Assembly: GCF_000400995.2 (NCBI RefSeq)
Contig: NZ_DF238919.1
Span: forward strand, 1 to 64,000
Reading direction: 5' to 3'
Length of the DNA: 64,000 nucleotides
Source of the DNA: Acidovorax sp. MR-S7
GTDB lineage: Bacteria > Pseudomonadota > Gammaproteobacteria > Burkholderiales > Burkholderiaceae_C
Numbering within the stretch: the stretch's first letter is position 1; each line of letters starts with the position of its first letter. The translations under genes were made by a program, and so were the position numbers. The notes under the pieces were generated by a model. The model was given only the letters and a program-made list of their open reading frames with translations, had not been told where the DNA came from and did no database searches. This document shows positions 1-8,554 of the stretch, in pieces.

Positions 1-75
1 TTCCGCATGGCAAACCCACTCCGTCAACGCGTTGGCCCACATACTACCAACACAGATTTGTGACAGAGCCAAAGG

Positions 76-102
76 AAAAGCGGCCAAGGCCGCTTTTCTT
101 TT
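76..102. terminator. Bidirectional Rho-independent terminator
   Basis: Arms AAAAGCGGCC (76-85) and GGCCGCTTTT (88-97) are perfect complements, and T-rich tracts follow on both strands. It sits 14 bases past the stop of the minus-strand FMN dehydrogenase, so it can end that operon. It could also end a plus-strand gene lying left of the window. Nothing else was recognised in bases 1-115. Confidence 0.7.
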
Positions 103-115
103 CGACGCAGACTCC

Positions 116-1270
116 CTAAGCCGCTCGCCTGCGCACACGTCCATCCGAAATTTCGTAGGGATGGTTGATTCCGATGTGCGCCATGTTCCGGTCGATCTCC
201 TCCTGGAGCAGGGCAAGCGCGGTATCGACGCCTTCCCGTCCACCCGCGGCAAGCGCGAAGTTGAACGGGCGGCCGGCAAAGACGCAGCGCGCGCCCAGGC
301 CCAGGGCCTTCAACACATCGGAGCCGCGGCGAATCCCGCCATCCATCATGACGGCGAGGCCGGGCACCGCATCGACCACATCCTTCAACACGTCGAGCGA
401 TGCCGCGACCCCATCGGCCTGGCGTCCTCCGTGGTTGGAGACGATGAGCCCGTCAGCGCCCACGTCCCGCGCACGGACGGCATCCTGCGCGCACATCAGC
501 CCCTTGACGATCAATACGCCATCCCAATGCTCGCGTGCGATCCGAATATGGTCCCACGTAAAGTTGTCCCGGTTCTTGACGTCTTTCTGCAGCGAGGCCG
601 AAAGCACCGGATTGCCCCGGGCGGCACGCCAGTTCTCCAGGTGCGGCATCCCGTGCGACAGCAGCGAGCGGCCAAACGTCCCTATCGTCCAGGCGGGGCG
701 GCTGAGGCCCTGCCACAGCAGATCGAGCGACGGGCGCAGCGGCGATGAAAACCCGAACCGGGCATAGCGATCCGGGCTGACCGACACCGGGATATCGACG
801 GTGATGACCAGTTTCTTGATCCCTGCGGCGGCAACCCTGCGAAGCAGGCGGCGGATCTCCTCGCGGTCTCCGGGCAGATAGGCCTGGAACCACATGCCCG
901 GCGCATGCTCCGCAACCCGTTCCAGACGAGTGAGGGAAGCGCCGCTCAGCACGTACGGCACGTTCGCCTGGCGCGCTGCGCAAGCCAAGCGAACGTCGCC
1001 ATCGAAGCTGTAGAGCGCCCCCAGCCCCACGGGCGAGATCCCGAACGGGCTGGCGTACGTCTCACCGAAGAGCTCGATCGCCTGGGATCTCTCCGAAACG
1101 TCGACGAGCATCCTGGGCATGAACTCGTACTGCTCGAACGCCTGCCTGTTCCAGCGCAGCGAGGCCTCGTCTTCGGCGCCGTTGTTGATGTACGCAAAAA
1201 GCGACCGGGGGAGTTTTCTCCTAGCCAGGGCCTGGAAGTCGTGCAGGTTGTATATCTGCCGATGTCGCAT
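116..1270 (-). CDS. FMN-dependent alpha-hydroxy acid dehydrogenase
   Basis: This 384-residue protein belongs to the lactate/glycolate/mandelate oxidoreductase family, which uses FMN to oxidise 2-hydroxy acids to 2-oxo acids. The family signature SNHGGRQ is at residues 278-284, with His280 as the expected catalytic base. The FMN phosphate-binding stretch MDGGIRRGSDVL is near 309-320. The ATG at 1270 was chosen because the sequence then starts with a normal family N-terminus; the frame stays open further upstream into the preceding gene. It is the last gene of a three-gene operon with a Bug binding protein and an FAH hydrolase, so a role in uptake and oxidation of an organic acid is likely. The substrate cannot be read from sequence. 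Confidence 0.88.
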   Translation of the reverse strand: MRHRQIYNLHDFQALARRKLPRSLFAYINNGAEDEASLRWNRQAFEQYEFMPRMLVDVSERSQAIELFGETYASPFGISPVGLGALYSFDGDVRLACAARQANVPYVLSGASLTRLERVAEHAPGMWFQAYLPGDREEIRRLLRRVAAAGIKKLVITVDIPVSVSPDRYARFGFSSPLRPSLDLLWQGLSRPAWTIGTFGRSLLSHGMPHLENWRAARGNPVLSASLQKDVKNRDNFTWDHIRIAREHWDGVLIVKGLMCAQDAVRARDVGADGLIVSNHGGRQADGVAASLDVLKDVVDAVPGLAVMMDGGIRRGSDVLKALGLGARCVFAGRPFNFALAAGGREGVDTALALLQEEIDRNMAHIGINHPYEISDGRVRRRAA

Positions 1271-1299
1271 TTGCTCTGCGCTCGCGGGTTCTGGGCGGC

Positions 1300-2256
1300 T
1301 CAATTGAGCTTGATGCCGGCTTTGCGCACGACCTCGCCCCACTTGGCCTGTTCGCTCTGCAGGAACTTCTCGAAATCCGGGCCGTAGACGAGCGAAGGCG
1401 TGATGCCCGCAGCCCGGATCTGTTTCAGGAACTCCGGCTTCTGGTAGACCTTCTTCAAGGCGTCGGTGTATTGGGCGACCGTGCCCGCGGCCGCGCCGCG
1501 GGGCAGGAAGAGAGCGAACCACGACTCGAGCTCAAACCCCTTGAACCCTTGGGCATCGAGCGGCCTGACGCCCGGCAATTGCTCGGACGGCTGGAGCGAG
1601 GAGACCGCCAGCGCACGCAGGCGTCCGGATTCGATGTGCGACAGCAGGCTGGTCAGGTTGTCGAACTGGAACGCGATGTGGCCGCCCATGAGGTCGGCGA
1701 CGGCGGGCGCGGATCCGCGGTAGGGCACGTGGGTCAGCCTCATCTCCGGCTTCATCTGCTTCATCAATTCGCCCGAGAGGTTGCTGGTCGTGCCGCCGCC
1801 GGAGGAGCCGAACGTCAGATCCATGGTCCTGGCCTTGCTCACGAGATCGTCGACCGACTTGATGTCGGAGCCGGCCCGCACGGCCAGGACGTTGGGCATG
1901 GCCACCACCTTGGCCACCGGCACGAAGTCCTTGTTCGCATCGTAGGTCAGATCCTTGTACAGCCACGGATTGATCGCATGGGTGCTGATGGTGCCGAGCA
2001 GGATCGTTCTTCCATCGGGCGCCGAGCGAGCGACGGCGCCGGCGCCCAGCCCTCCGCCCGCGCCCGGCTTGTTCACCACGATGACGGTCTGCTTCATCTC
2101 GGCACTCAATTCCTTTGCCAGGAATCGGGCGTATATGTCGGTGGAGCCCCCGGTCGCGAAAGGAACGACGAGTTCAATGGCCTGGTTGTCGGCGAATGCC
2201 AGCGGCGCGATGGCAGCGGCGCACAGGGCGAGCGAAGCGCGAAGAATTTTTTTCAT
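1300..2256 (-). CDS. Bug/TctC-family periplasmic binding protein
   Basis: This 318-residue protein has a clear signal peptide (MKKILRASLALCAAAIAPLAFA, cut near residue 22). It has the Bug-family pattern: the VVPFATGGSTD loop after the first strand, then VNKPGAGGG, and HVPYRGSAPAVADLMGG in the second lobe. Bug proteins bind small carboxylates in the periplasm, classically with TctA/TctB membrane subunits. No such subunits are nearby, so it is an orphan receptor. It lies 29 bases upstream of the FMN dehydrogenase and about 40 bases downstream of the FAH-family gene. The ligand is unknown, but the neighbouring enzymes suggest an organic acid. Confidence 0.92.
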   Translation of the reverse strand: MKKILRASLALCAAAIAPLAFADNQAIELVVPFATGGSTDIYARFLAKELSAEMKQTVIVVNKPGAGGGLGAGAVARSAPDGRTILLGTISTHAINPWLYKDLTYDANKDFVPVAKVVAMPNVLAVRAGSDIKSVDDLVSKARTMDLTFGSSGGGTTSNLSGELMKQMKPEMRLTHVPYRGSAPAVADLMGGHIAFQFDNLTSLLSHIESGRLRALAVSSLQPSEQLPGVRPLDAQGFKGFELESWFALFLPRGAAAGTVAQYTDALKKVYQKPEFLKQIRAAGITPSLVYGPDFEKFLQSEQAKWGEVVRKAGIKLN

Positions 2257-2296
2257 GGGATGGCTGCTGAGGCGGAAGGAATGAAGGGGTGAATGA

Positions 2297-3196
2297 CTAG
2301 ACGACGGTGTTTTCCAGGGTTCCGATGCGCTCCACGGTCGCGCGCACCACATCGCCCACCTGGAGGCATCGCGGCGGCACCATGGCGAATCCCACGCCTT
2401 GCGGCGTTCCCGTCGAAACCACGTCGCCCGGCTCGAGCGTCATGCCAGCGGAAAGCTCCTCGATGATCCGCTGGACGCTGAAAATCATGTCGCTGGTGCG
2501 GTGGTCCTGCCGCATCTCGCCGTTGACCTCCAGCGTCAGGCGAAGGTCGTTCGGGTCGGGTATGGCCGAGCGGTGCGTGATGACGGGGCCCATGGGGCAG
2601 GTGGTGTCGAGCGCCTTGCCCTTGAACCACTGGCCGTGCCGCTTTTGCAAATCCCTGGCGGTGATGTCGTTGACGACGGTGAATCCAAACACATGGTCCA
2701 GCGCATCGGCCTGTGCGATGTTCGTGCCTTTTTTGCCGATGACGATGGCCAGTTCCACCTCGTAGTCCAGGCTGTTGGTGAGGGCCTCGTGGCGCAGCAC
2801 CCGGCCCCGGTGCCCCACCAGCGCCGTGGCCGGCTTGGTGAAGAACTCGATCGCCTCGGGGAACTGGTTCTCCGGGCGGCCATTGGCCCGGTTTCCCTCG
2901 ATGATGTGTTCGCGATAGTTCCGGCCCACGCAGAACACGTTCTTGCCGTTGCTGAGGGGCGGGCGGAATTTCACCGCGTCCTGCGGGAACGTCCATTCGT
3001 CTTCGCAGCGCTGCAGCAATTCCCGGATCGCCCGCACCCCGCCTTCACCGGCCTGGATCAGCGAAAGCATCGTGGCGGGAGCCGCTGCGCCCGACCGGGC
3101 CGCAGCCAGGGTCACGTTGAAGATGCCGCCGCTCTCCAGCAGCACACCCAGTTGGTCGCCGGGCAGGGTTTCCACGGCAAAGGTCAAGAACTTCAT
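2297..3196 (-). CDS. Fumarylacetoacetate hydrolase-family protein
   Basis: This 299-residue protein has the FAH C-terminal fold. It contains VFCVGRNYREH near residue 90, then DYEVELAIVIGK with the acidic metal ligands and the substrate-pocket loop, and a C-terminal GDVVSTGTPQGVGFA. The family hydrolyses or decarboxylates acylpyruvate-like compounds in aromatic and sugar-acid catabolism. The ATG at 3196 was preferred to a GTG one codon upstream because a GAGAGA ribosome-binding sequence is well placed for it. It is the first gene of the operon facing away from the LysR regulator at 3361. The exact substrate is not predictable. Confidence 0.88.
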   Translation of the reverse strand: MKFLTFAVETLPGDQLGVLLESGGIFNVTLAAARSGAAAPATMLSLIQAGEGGVRAIRELLQRCEDEWTFPQDAVKFRPPLSNGKNVFCVGRNYREHIIEGNRANGRPENQFPEAIEFFTKPATALVGHRGRVLRHEALTNSLDYEVELAIVIGKKGTNIAQADALDHVFGFTVVNDITARDLQKRHGQWFKGKALDTTCPMGPVITHRSAIPDPNDLRLTLEVNGEMRQDHRTSDMIFSVQRIIEELSAGMTLEPGDVVSTGTPQGVGFAMVPPRCLQVGDVVRATVERIGTLENTVV

Positions 3197-3360
3197 CACA
3201 TCTCTCTCGGGTCATGTGCGCCTGATGCTCGATCCGCGCGGTTTCGGAACGGGGCGCCTGCCGCCAGAGCCGCCCACAGCCCTCGAATCTATTCAGCTCC
3301 TAGATTCCAGTCCATTGAACAATTGGCTTGTCTTCTTTCTGTTCTGGTTAACATGCCGGC
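3197..3360. promoter_or_regulatory. Divergent promoter region between FAH operon and lysR
   Basis: This 164-base gap separates two divergent genes and is clearly richer in A+T over 3290-3355 than its surroundings. A LysR regulator normally binds such a gap to control both itself and the operon. A short dyad, CCAttgaacaaTTGG, is at about 3312-3326. No site can be assigned firmly. Confidence 0.4.
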
Positions 3361-4374
3361 ATGATCGCGCGCCTGCTTCGCTCCAACCTCAAGCTGCGCC
3401 ATCTGCAGTTGCTCGTCACCCTCGACCAGATCCGCCATCTGGGCCGTACCGCGGAAGTGCTCTCGCTGAGCTCGCCGGCCGTATCCAAGAGCCTTGCCGA
3501 GATCGAACGCATGATCGGCTTCACCCTGTTCGTGCGGTCGACGCGGGGCACGGAGCCCACGAGCCATGGAACGGTGGTGGTGGAGTTCGCGAGGCGGGTG
3601 CTCGCGGACTATGCGCGGGCGCAGTCCGATCTGGACGCCGTGTCCGCGGGAAGCATCGGGCGGGCGCACGTCGGGGCCATGGTGGCGACCATCCCCGCCC
3701 TGCTGGTGCCGGCGATCGAGGCCATGAAGCGGAAGGCCCCGCGGTCCACCGTCCTGATCGAAGAGGACGACCTGAAGGGGCTGTTCCGGCGGCTGCGGCT
3801 CGGCGAGCTGGACTTTCTGGTGGGCCGGCTGGACCCGGCCTACGCCGCCTCCGATATCGCAATGGAGGAGCTCTATTCCGAACCTTCGTGCTGCGTGGTG
3901 CATGCCTCCCATGCCTTTGCGCATCGGGGCGACGTGGCCTTGCCCGAACTGGCCGATGCGAACTGGGTGATCCCCCAGCCCTGGGCCACCATGCGGCCCC
4001 GGGTCGAGCTCATGTTCCGCGTCGCCGGTCTTGCATTGCCCATCGATGTCATCGAGACGGCCTCGTTCCTCGCGATGCTGACCACGCTGCGCGTCCGCAA
4101 GGCCGTGGCGATCATGCCGCGGTCCGTCGCCTCGGCCTTCGAGGACGAAGGCCTGTTGAAGATCCTGCCCTTGGAGGTTCCGTTCGTGATGGCGCCGATC
4201 GGCATTATCTCGCTCGAAGGGCAGGAGTTCTCTCCCGCAGCGACGCTGCTGCTGCAGCACGTGCGCGAAGTGGGCCGGGGCCATGCCCCAGGCCGGCCAC
4301 CCTATCCAGGCAACCGCAGGATAAGTGTCGAGCCGGGCTCTAGCCCTTTGCTAGAAAGCGCAGGAAGCTCCTGA
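3361..4374 (+). CDS. LysR-family transcriptional regulator (PcaQ/GbpR-like)
   Basis: This 337-residue regulator has an N-terminal winged helix (LKLRHLQLLVTLDQIRHLGRTA, then SSPAVSKSLAEIERMIG) and a C-terminal effector-binding domain from about residue 95. The wording of the helix-turn-helix is closest to the PcaQ/GbpR branch, which responds to aromatic acids or sugars. It is divergent from the FAH-Bug-FMN dehydrogenase operon and is its likely regulator. The last 12 residues or so (326-337) are translated from a degenerate copy of the dispersed repeat found elsewhere in the window, so the extreme C-terminus is probably a recent extension. Confidence 0.9.
   Translation: MIARLLRSNLKLRHLQLLVTLDQIRHLGRTAEVLSLSSPAVSKSLAEIERMIGFTLFVRSTRGTEPTSHGTVVVEFARRVLADYARAQSDLDAVSAGSIGRAHVGAMVATIPALLVPAIEAMKRKAPRSTVLIEEDDLKGLFRRLRLGELDFLVGRLDPAYAASDIAMEELYSEPSCCVVHASHAFAHRGDVALPELADANWVIPQPWATMRPRVELMFRVAGLALPIDVIETASFLAMLTTLRVRKAVAIMPRSVASAFEDEGLLKILPLEVPFVMAPIGIISLEGQEFSPAATLLLQHVREVGRGHAPGRPPYPGNRRISVEPGSSPLLESAGSS
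4336..4370 (-). repeat. Degenerate dispersed AGCT-repeat in lysR 3' end
   Basis: GGCTCTAGC, then CTT, then AGCGCAgGaAGCT match the copy at 21791-21842 with several substitutions. It is read in frame as the C-terminus of the LysR protein. Confidence 0.5.
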
Positions 4375-4383
4375 AACAGGAGC
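4367..4383. terminator. Hairpin between convergent lysR and pfk
   Basis: Perfect arms GCTCCTG (4367-4373) and CAGGAGC (4377-4383) with loop AAA overlap the lysR stop codon. There is no T tract, so termination activity is uncertain. It is the only dyad in the 26-base gap between the two convergent genes. Confidence 0.35.
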
Positions 4384-4400
4384 ATTCAGCAGGTGTGACA

Positions 4401-5450
4401 TTACCCCAGGCACACCCCGATGTCGCGCGCCATGGCGAGCAGCTCATGGTCTAGCGACACCGTGCGCTGGGTGTTCGCCACGTCGGCGATCGCCACGCTG
4501 CCGATGCGCCCGCCCTGCAACGTGACCATGCGGCCGAAGCGGCCCTCGATCACGAGGCGCGCCGCATGGTGGCCGAAGCGCGTGGCCAGCACGCGGTCGA
4601 ACGGCGTGGGGTCGCCGCCGCGCTGCACGTGGCCGAGCACGGTGGCGCGCACCTCGCTCTTGAGGTGCGGCTGCAGGCGCTCGCGCAGCACGTGGCCCAC
4701 GCCGCCCAGGCGCACCGGGTCGGGGCTGTATTCCACGCGCTCGCGCACGGTGAGGCTGCCGCCGCGCTCCTTGGCGCCCTCGCCGATGCAGACGATGGTG
4801 TAGCGCTGGCGCTGCTCGCGCGCGCGGCAGCGGGCGATGACGGCCTCCAGGTCGTAGTCGATCTCGGGCAGCAGGATCACGTCGGCGGCGCTGGCGATGC
4901 CGCTCTCCAGCGCCAGCCAGCCCGCGTGGCGACCCATGGTCTCGACGATCATCACGCGGTGGTGGCTGTAGGCCGTGCTCTCGATGCGGCGCAGCGCGTC
5001 GGTGGCGGTAGCCACCGCCGTGTCGAAGCCGAAGCTGCGCTCGCAGTGGGCGATGTCGTTGTCGATGGTCTTGGGCACGCCCACGCAGTGCAGGCCCGCG
5101 GCGCGCAGTCCGTGCGCGATGGACATGGTGCCGTCGCCGCCGATGGCCACCACGCCATCCAGCCCCAGTGCGCGCACGTTGCGGCCCACCTGGGCCAGCG
5201 TGGCGTCGTCCTTCAAGGGGTTGGCGCTGTTGCTCGTGCCGAGGATGGTGCCGCCGATGTGCAGGATTCCCGACACGTCGCCCCACCCCAGCGGCCGCGT
5301 GCGCGGCGCATCGCCCATCAGGCCCTCGAAGCCGTCGAGGATGCCCAGCACCTCGCAATGCCCGTGGTGGATCAGCGACTTGGCAACCGCGCGGATCACC
5401 GCGTTGAGGCCGGGGCAGTCGCCGCCTCCCGTGAGCACGCCGATGCGCAT
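4401..5450 (-). CDS. pfkA: 6-phosphofructokinase
   Basis: This 349-residue enzyme phosphorylates fructose 6-phosphate in glycolysis. The N-terminal GVLTGGGDCPGLNAVIR, GGDGT (104-108), PKTIDND (126-132) and MGRHAGWLAL motifs are all present. Gly107 in GGDGT favours ATP over pyrophosphate. Lys127 in PKTIDND is usually seen in pyrophosphate-type or group III enzymes, so phosphodonor preference should not be assumed. The ATG at 5450 was chosen over an upstream TTG at 5465. It begins 11 bases after the nagZ stop and is the last gene of the long minus-strand block. Confidence 0.93.
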   Translation of the reverse strand: MRIGVLTGGGDCPGLNAVIRAVAKSLIHHGHCEVLGILDGFEGLMGDAPRTRPLGWGDVSGILHIGGTILGTSNSANPLKDDATLAQVGRNVRALGLDGVVAIGGDGTMSIAHGLRAAGLHCVGVPKTIDNDIAHCERSFGFDTAVATATDALRRIESTAYSHHRVMIVETMGRHAGWLALESGIASAADVILLPEIDYDLEAVIARCRAREQRQRYTIVCIGEGAKERGGSLTVRERVEYSPDPVRLGGVGHVLRERLQPHLKSEVRATVLGHVQRGGDPTPFDRVLATRFGHHAARLVIEGRFGRMVTLQGGRIGSVAIADVANTQRTVSLDHELLAMARDIGVCLG

Positions 5451-5461
5451 CGTGGCTCTCC

Positions 5462-6535
5462 TCAAGGCAGCAGGTCGAGCGCGTGCATGTACGCGGGCTG
5501 CACCATGAGGTCGTCCCAGGGCTGGGGCAGCGTCTCGGGCAGCAGGGCGAGGCGGCGGGCCTCGCTGTTCTGGCTGGGCTGCCAGCGGCGTTGGCCTTGC
5601 GCTTCGCCCAGGCCGTCCAGCAGTTCATCGACCGCCCTGCCCTCGCCCAGGCTCTGGTTGCACAGCAGCACGAGGTCGCAGCCGGCATTGAGCGCCTCCA
5701 CGGCCGCGTCGGTGTAGCTGACCACCTGCCCATCGATGCGCCGCGCGCCTTCCATGCTCAGGTCGTCGCTGAAGATGGCGCCGTCGAAGCGCAGCCGCCC
5801 GCGCAATATGTCCTGCAGCCACTTGGCCGAGAAGCCGGCCGGGCGCTTGTCCACCTTGGGGTAGATGACGTGCGCGGGCATGACGCTGGTGAGCACGGTG
5901 GAGAGCCACGGGTACGGCGCCGCGTCCTCCTGCAGGATGGCCTTGAGGCCGCGCTTGTCCACGGGCACTTCGGTGTGCGAATCGGCCTTGACGAAGCCGT
6001 GGCCGGGAAAGTGCTTGCCGCAGTTCGCCATGCCCGCCTGCAGTAGCCCCTGCATGAGCGCGCGCGCCAGCATGGCGACCACGCGCGGGTCGCGGTGGAA
6101 GGCGCGGTCGCCGATCACGCCGCTCTCGCCCCAATCCAGATCGAGGACAGGGGTGAAGGAGAAATCGACGCCGCAGGAGCGCAGTTCCGCGCCCAGCACG
6201 TAGCCCGCCGCCGTGGCCGCGTCCATCGCGCGCAAAGCATCCTTCATCCACAGCTCGCCCAGGGCGCGCATGGGCGGGAGGTGCGTGAAGCCGTCGGTCC
6301 TGAAGCGCTGCACGCGGCCGCCTTCGTGGTCCACGCAGATCAGTAGGTCATCGCGCACGGCCTTGATGGCGGCGGTGAGTTCCAGCAGTTGCGCTCGGCT
6401 TTCCCAGTTGCGCGCGAACAGGATCATGCCGCCCACGAGCGGGTGGGCGAGGCGGCGGCGGTCGGTGTCGGTGAGCCGGGTTCCAGCCACGTCGATGATG
6501 AGGGGGGCGTGTTCTGTCATGTCGTGTTTGCTCAT
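5462..6535 (-). CDS. nagZ: Beta-N-acetylhexosaminidase NagZ
   Basis: This 357-residue family GH3 enzyme removes N-acetylglucosamine from anhydromuropeptides in the cytoplasm during cell-wall recycling. KHFPGHG is at 174-180, followed by the DSHTEVP loop carrying the catalytic His187. [10 protein letters not shown] contains the nucleophile Asp (257/258). Starts at 6535 or 6520 are both possible; neither has a clear Shine-Dalgarno sequence, because a copy of the dispersed repeat abuts the start. It lies between acpS and pfkA. Confidence 0.95.
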   Translation of the reverse strand: MSKHDMTEHAPLIIDVAGTRLTDTDRRRLAHPLVGGMILFARNWESRAQLLELTAAIKAVRDDLLICVDHEGGRVQRFRTDGFTHLPPMRALGELWMKDALRAMDAATAAGYVLGAELRSCGVDFSFTPVLDLDWGESGVIGDRAFHRDPRVVAMLARALMQGLLQAGMANCGKHFPGHGFVKADSHTEVPVDKRGLKAILQEDAAPYPWLSTVLTSVMPAHVIYPKVDKRPAGFSAKWLQDILRGRLRFDGAIFSDDLSMEGARRIDGQVVSYTDAAVEALNAGCDLVLLCNQSLGEGRAVDELLDGLGEAQGQRRWQPSQNSEARRLALLPETLPQPWDDLMVQPAYMHALDLLP

Positions 6536-6540
6536 GGATT

Positions 6541-6592
6541 GATAGCTGCTCGCGCTTGCCCATCAAGCGCCGGAGGCTGATTTGGCTTCAAA
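6541..6592 (+). repeat. Dispersed AGCT-repeat (acpS-nagZ gap)
   Basis: TAGCTGCTcGCGCTTG, then CATCAAGCGCCGGAGGC and a GATTTGGCTTCAAA tail. It fills almost the whole gap between acpS and nagZ. Confidence 0.75.
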
Positions 6593-6980
6593 CTTTCTCC
6601 ACCACGCAAAAGCTGGCCGCGTAGTCGGTTTCGTCGGTCACGGTGACGTGGCAGCGCAGGCCGCGCGCGTCGAACCAGTCCTTGAGCGCGCCGTGCAGCA
6701 CGATGGCGGGCTGGCCGCTCTTCAGGTTGACGACCTCGCAGGCGCGCCACGTCATCGGCATGACCATGCCCAGGCCGATGGCCTTGCTGAACGATTCCTT
6801 CGCGGAAAAGCGCGTGGCGAGGTAGCGCACGCCGCGCTCGGGCCAGCGCGCGCCGCGTGCGCGCCAGGTGGCGAGTTCGCCTTCGCACAGAACCCTCTCC
6901 GCGAAGCGGTCGCCGTGGCGCGCAAGGCTTTCGCGGATGCGGCGCACGTCGCAGATGTCGGTGCCGATGCCGTAGATCAT
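6588..6980 (-). CDS. acpS: Holo-[acyl-carrier-protein] synthase
   Basis: This 130-residue enzyme transfers the 4'-phosphopantetheine arm of coenzyme A to Ser of apo-ACP. The magnesium-binding Asp is in [12 protein letters not shown] near the N-terminus, and the second acidic ligand is in [13 protein letters not shown]. Its length is normal for AcpS. The ATG at 6980 overlaps the pdxJ stop by four bases (ATGA), so translation is probably coupled. The same operon-scale block holds acpP and the fab genes, its functional partners. Confidence 0.96.
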   Translation of the reverse strand: MIYGIGTDICDVRRIRESLARHGDRFAERVLCEGELATWRARGARWPERGVRYLATRFSAKESFSKAIGLGMVMPMTWRACEVVNLKSGQPAIVLHGALKDWFDARGLRCHVTVTDETDYAASFCVVEKV

Positions 6981-7738
6981 GCGCGTGCGGCCATGCCGGC
7001 GTCGATGCACTGCTGGTAGGCATGCACGGTGGCGGCGTAGCCCAGCTCCAGCGCGTCAGCGATAAAGGCGTGGCCGATGGAGACTTCCAGCAGCCCCGGC
7101 ACGCGCGCGATGAATGCCGCCAGGTTGTCGCGGTTCAGGTCGTGGCCCGCGTTCACGCCCAGGCCCTCATCCAGCGCGGCCTGCGCGGTGGCGGCGTATT
7201 GCTGCAACTGGCGCTCCTGATCGGGCGTGCCCCAGGCGGCGGCGTAGGGTTCGGTGTACAGCTCCACGCGGTCGGCCCCCACGGCGCGGGCGGCGGCCAT
7301 CTGCTCGGGCACCGCATCCATGAACAGGCTCACGCGCACGCCCAGGCGTCTGCATTCGGCGACCAGGGGCGCCAGGCGCTCGGCATCCTGCGGAAAGCTC
7401 CAGCCGTGGTCGCTGGTGAACTGGTCCTCGCTGTCGGGCACGAATGTGGCCTGCTGAGGACGCACCTCGCGGATGAAGTCCATCAGGTTCTGCGTGGGAT
7501 TGCCCTCGATGTTGAATTCGCGGCCCGGCCAGGCCTTGAGCAGCGCGGCGAGCTCGTGCACGTCGTCGGCGCGGATGTGGCGGCCGTCGGGGCGTGGGTG
7601 GACGGTGATGCCCTGCGCGCCCGCCTCCAGGCACAGGCGCGCGGCGCGCGCGACCGAGGGGATGCCGAGGTGGCGCGTGTTGCGCACCAGCGCGACCTTG
7701 TTGACGTTGACCGAGAGTGCGGTGGTGTGGGTCGTCAT
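6977..7738 (-). CDS. pdxJ: Pyridoxine 5'-phosphate synthase
   Basis: This 253-residue protein makes pyridoxine 5'-phosphate from 1-deoxy-xylulose 5-phosphate and 3-amino-2-oxopropyl phosphate. The sequence follows the family from [15 protein letters not shown] through [13 protein letters not shown] (active-site His), EFNIEGNP, and a C-terminal VNAGHDLN and [12 protein letters not shown]. Its length is typical. It overlaps recO by four bases at its start and acpS by four bases at its end, the arrangement common in proteobacteria. Confidence 0.97.
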   Translation of the reverse strand: MTTHTTALSVNVNKVALVRNTRHLGIPSVARAARLCLEAGAQGITVHPRPDGRHIRADDVHELAALLKAWPGREFNIEGNPTQNLMDFIREVRPQQATFVPDSEDQFTSDHGWSFPQDAERLAPLVAECRRLGVRVSLFMDAVPEQMAAARAVGADRVELYTEPYAAAWGTPDQERQLQQYAATAQAALDEGLGVNAGHDLNRDNLAAFIARVPGLLEVSIGHAFIADALELGYAATVHAYQQCIDAGMAARA

Positions 7739-8496
7739 AGCGATTGCAGATCCATCATGAGCTGGCGCGTGCGCAGCAGCGGGTGGCCGCAATGGTATTG
7801 CAGCAGCGCGCGCAACTGGGGCTTGAGTTCGGCCGCCACAGGGGCCACGGCGCGCAGCAGCGCGGTGTAGGCGGTGCCAGCCTCCTGCGCTTGCTGCAGC
7901 GCGCCCCATTGCGCGCCGCTGAGGCTGGCGCGGTCGGCATCGGTGGCGGCGCGCAGGCCGCCTTCGGCCACGAGGGTGTAGCGTGCCTGCGCGGCCAGCG
8001 CGCCGAGCGTGGCGGTCTCCAGGTCGAGCGCGGGCAGCAGGCCCACTTCGCGCAGCAGCAGCAGCTCGAAGGCGCGCAGCACGGGCTCCAGTGCGTCGCC
8101 GTGTTCGCTGGCAAGCACGCGCACCACGCCCGCGTACACGTCGAACAGGGCGGCGTGCGTATCCTCGCGCGCCAGCAGGCGCAGCAGCAGTTCGTTGAGG
8201 TACAGGCCCGAGAGCAGCGCGTCGCCCGTGGGCATCACGTGCCCGCCCACCCATTCGGCGCCCTTGAGCGCGTGGATCTCGCCATGCCCCTCGCCCGCCA
8301 CGCCGTAGGCCACGCGCAGCGGCTGCAGCGGCAGCAGCACGGGGCGGAAGTTGGAGGTGGGCTTCTTCGCGCCCTTGGCGACCAGCGCCACGCGGCCGTG
8401 GTGGCGCGTGAAGGCTTCGAGGATCAGGCTCGACTCGCTCCAGTCGTAGCTGTGCAGGATGTAGGCAGGCTCGTCGTGGATGCGGCGCGTGGCCAT
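7735..8496 (-). CDS. recO: DNA repair protein RecO
   Basis: This 253-residue protein belongs to the RecFOR pathway, which loads RecA onto gapped DNA. It has the N-terminal OB-fold segment ([23 protein letters not shown], then [13 protein letters not shown]) and the helical C-terminal part ([12 protein letters not shown]). No zinc-binding Cys cluster is visible, as in many proteobacterial RecO proteins. It sits between era and pdxJ, the conserved position, and a dispersed repeat lies between era and its start. Confidence 0.94.
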   Translation of the reverse strand: MATRRIHDEPAYILHSYDWSESSLILEAFTRHHGRVALVAKGAKKPTSNFRPVLLPLQPLRVAYGVAGEGHGEIHALKGAEWVGGHVMPTGDALLSGLYLNELLLRLLAREDTHAALFDVYAGVVRVLASEHGDALEPVLRAFELLLLREVGLLPALDLETATLGALAAQARYTLVAEGGLRAATDADRASLSGAQWGALQQAQEAGTAYTALLRAVAPVAAELKPQLRALLQYHCGHPLLRTRQLMMDLQSL

Positions 8497-8499
8497 GGG

Positions 8500-8554
8500 T
8501 AGCTATTGTTTCAATAGCTGCTTGCGCTTGTCGGATAAGCGCTAGCGGCTGATT
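8500..8554 (+). repeat. Dispersed AGCT-repeat (era-recO gap)
   Basis: AATAGCTGCTTGCGCTTGtC, then GGATAAGCGCTAGCGGC and a TGATTT tail. The copy ends exactly at the era stop codon and makes up the era-recO spacer. Confidence 0.8.

Noticed and set aside
4566-5717. Plus-strand long frame antisense to pfk and nagZ
   Set aside because: It is His/Ala/Gly-rich and a typical antisense shadow of GC-rich genes.
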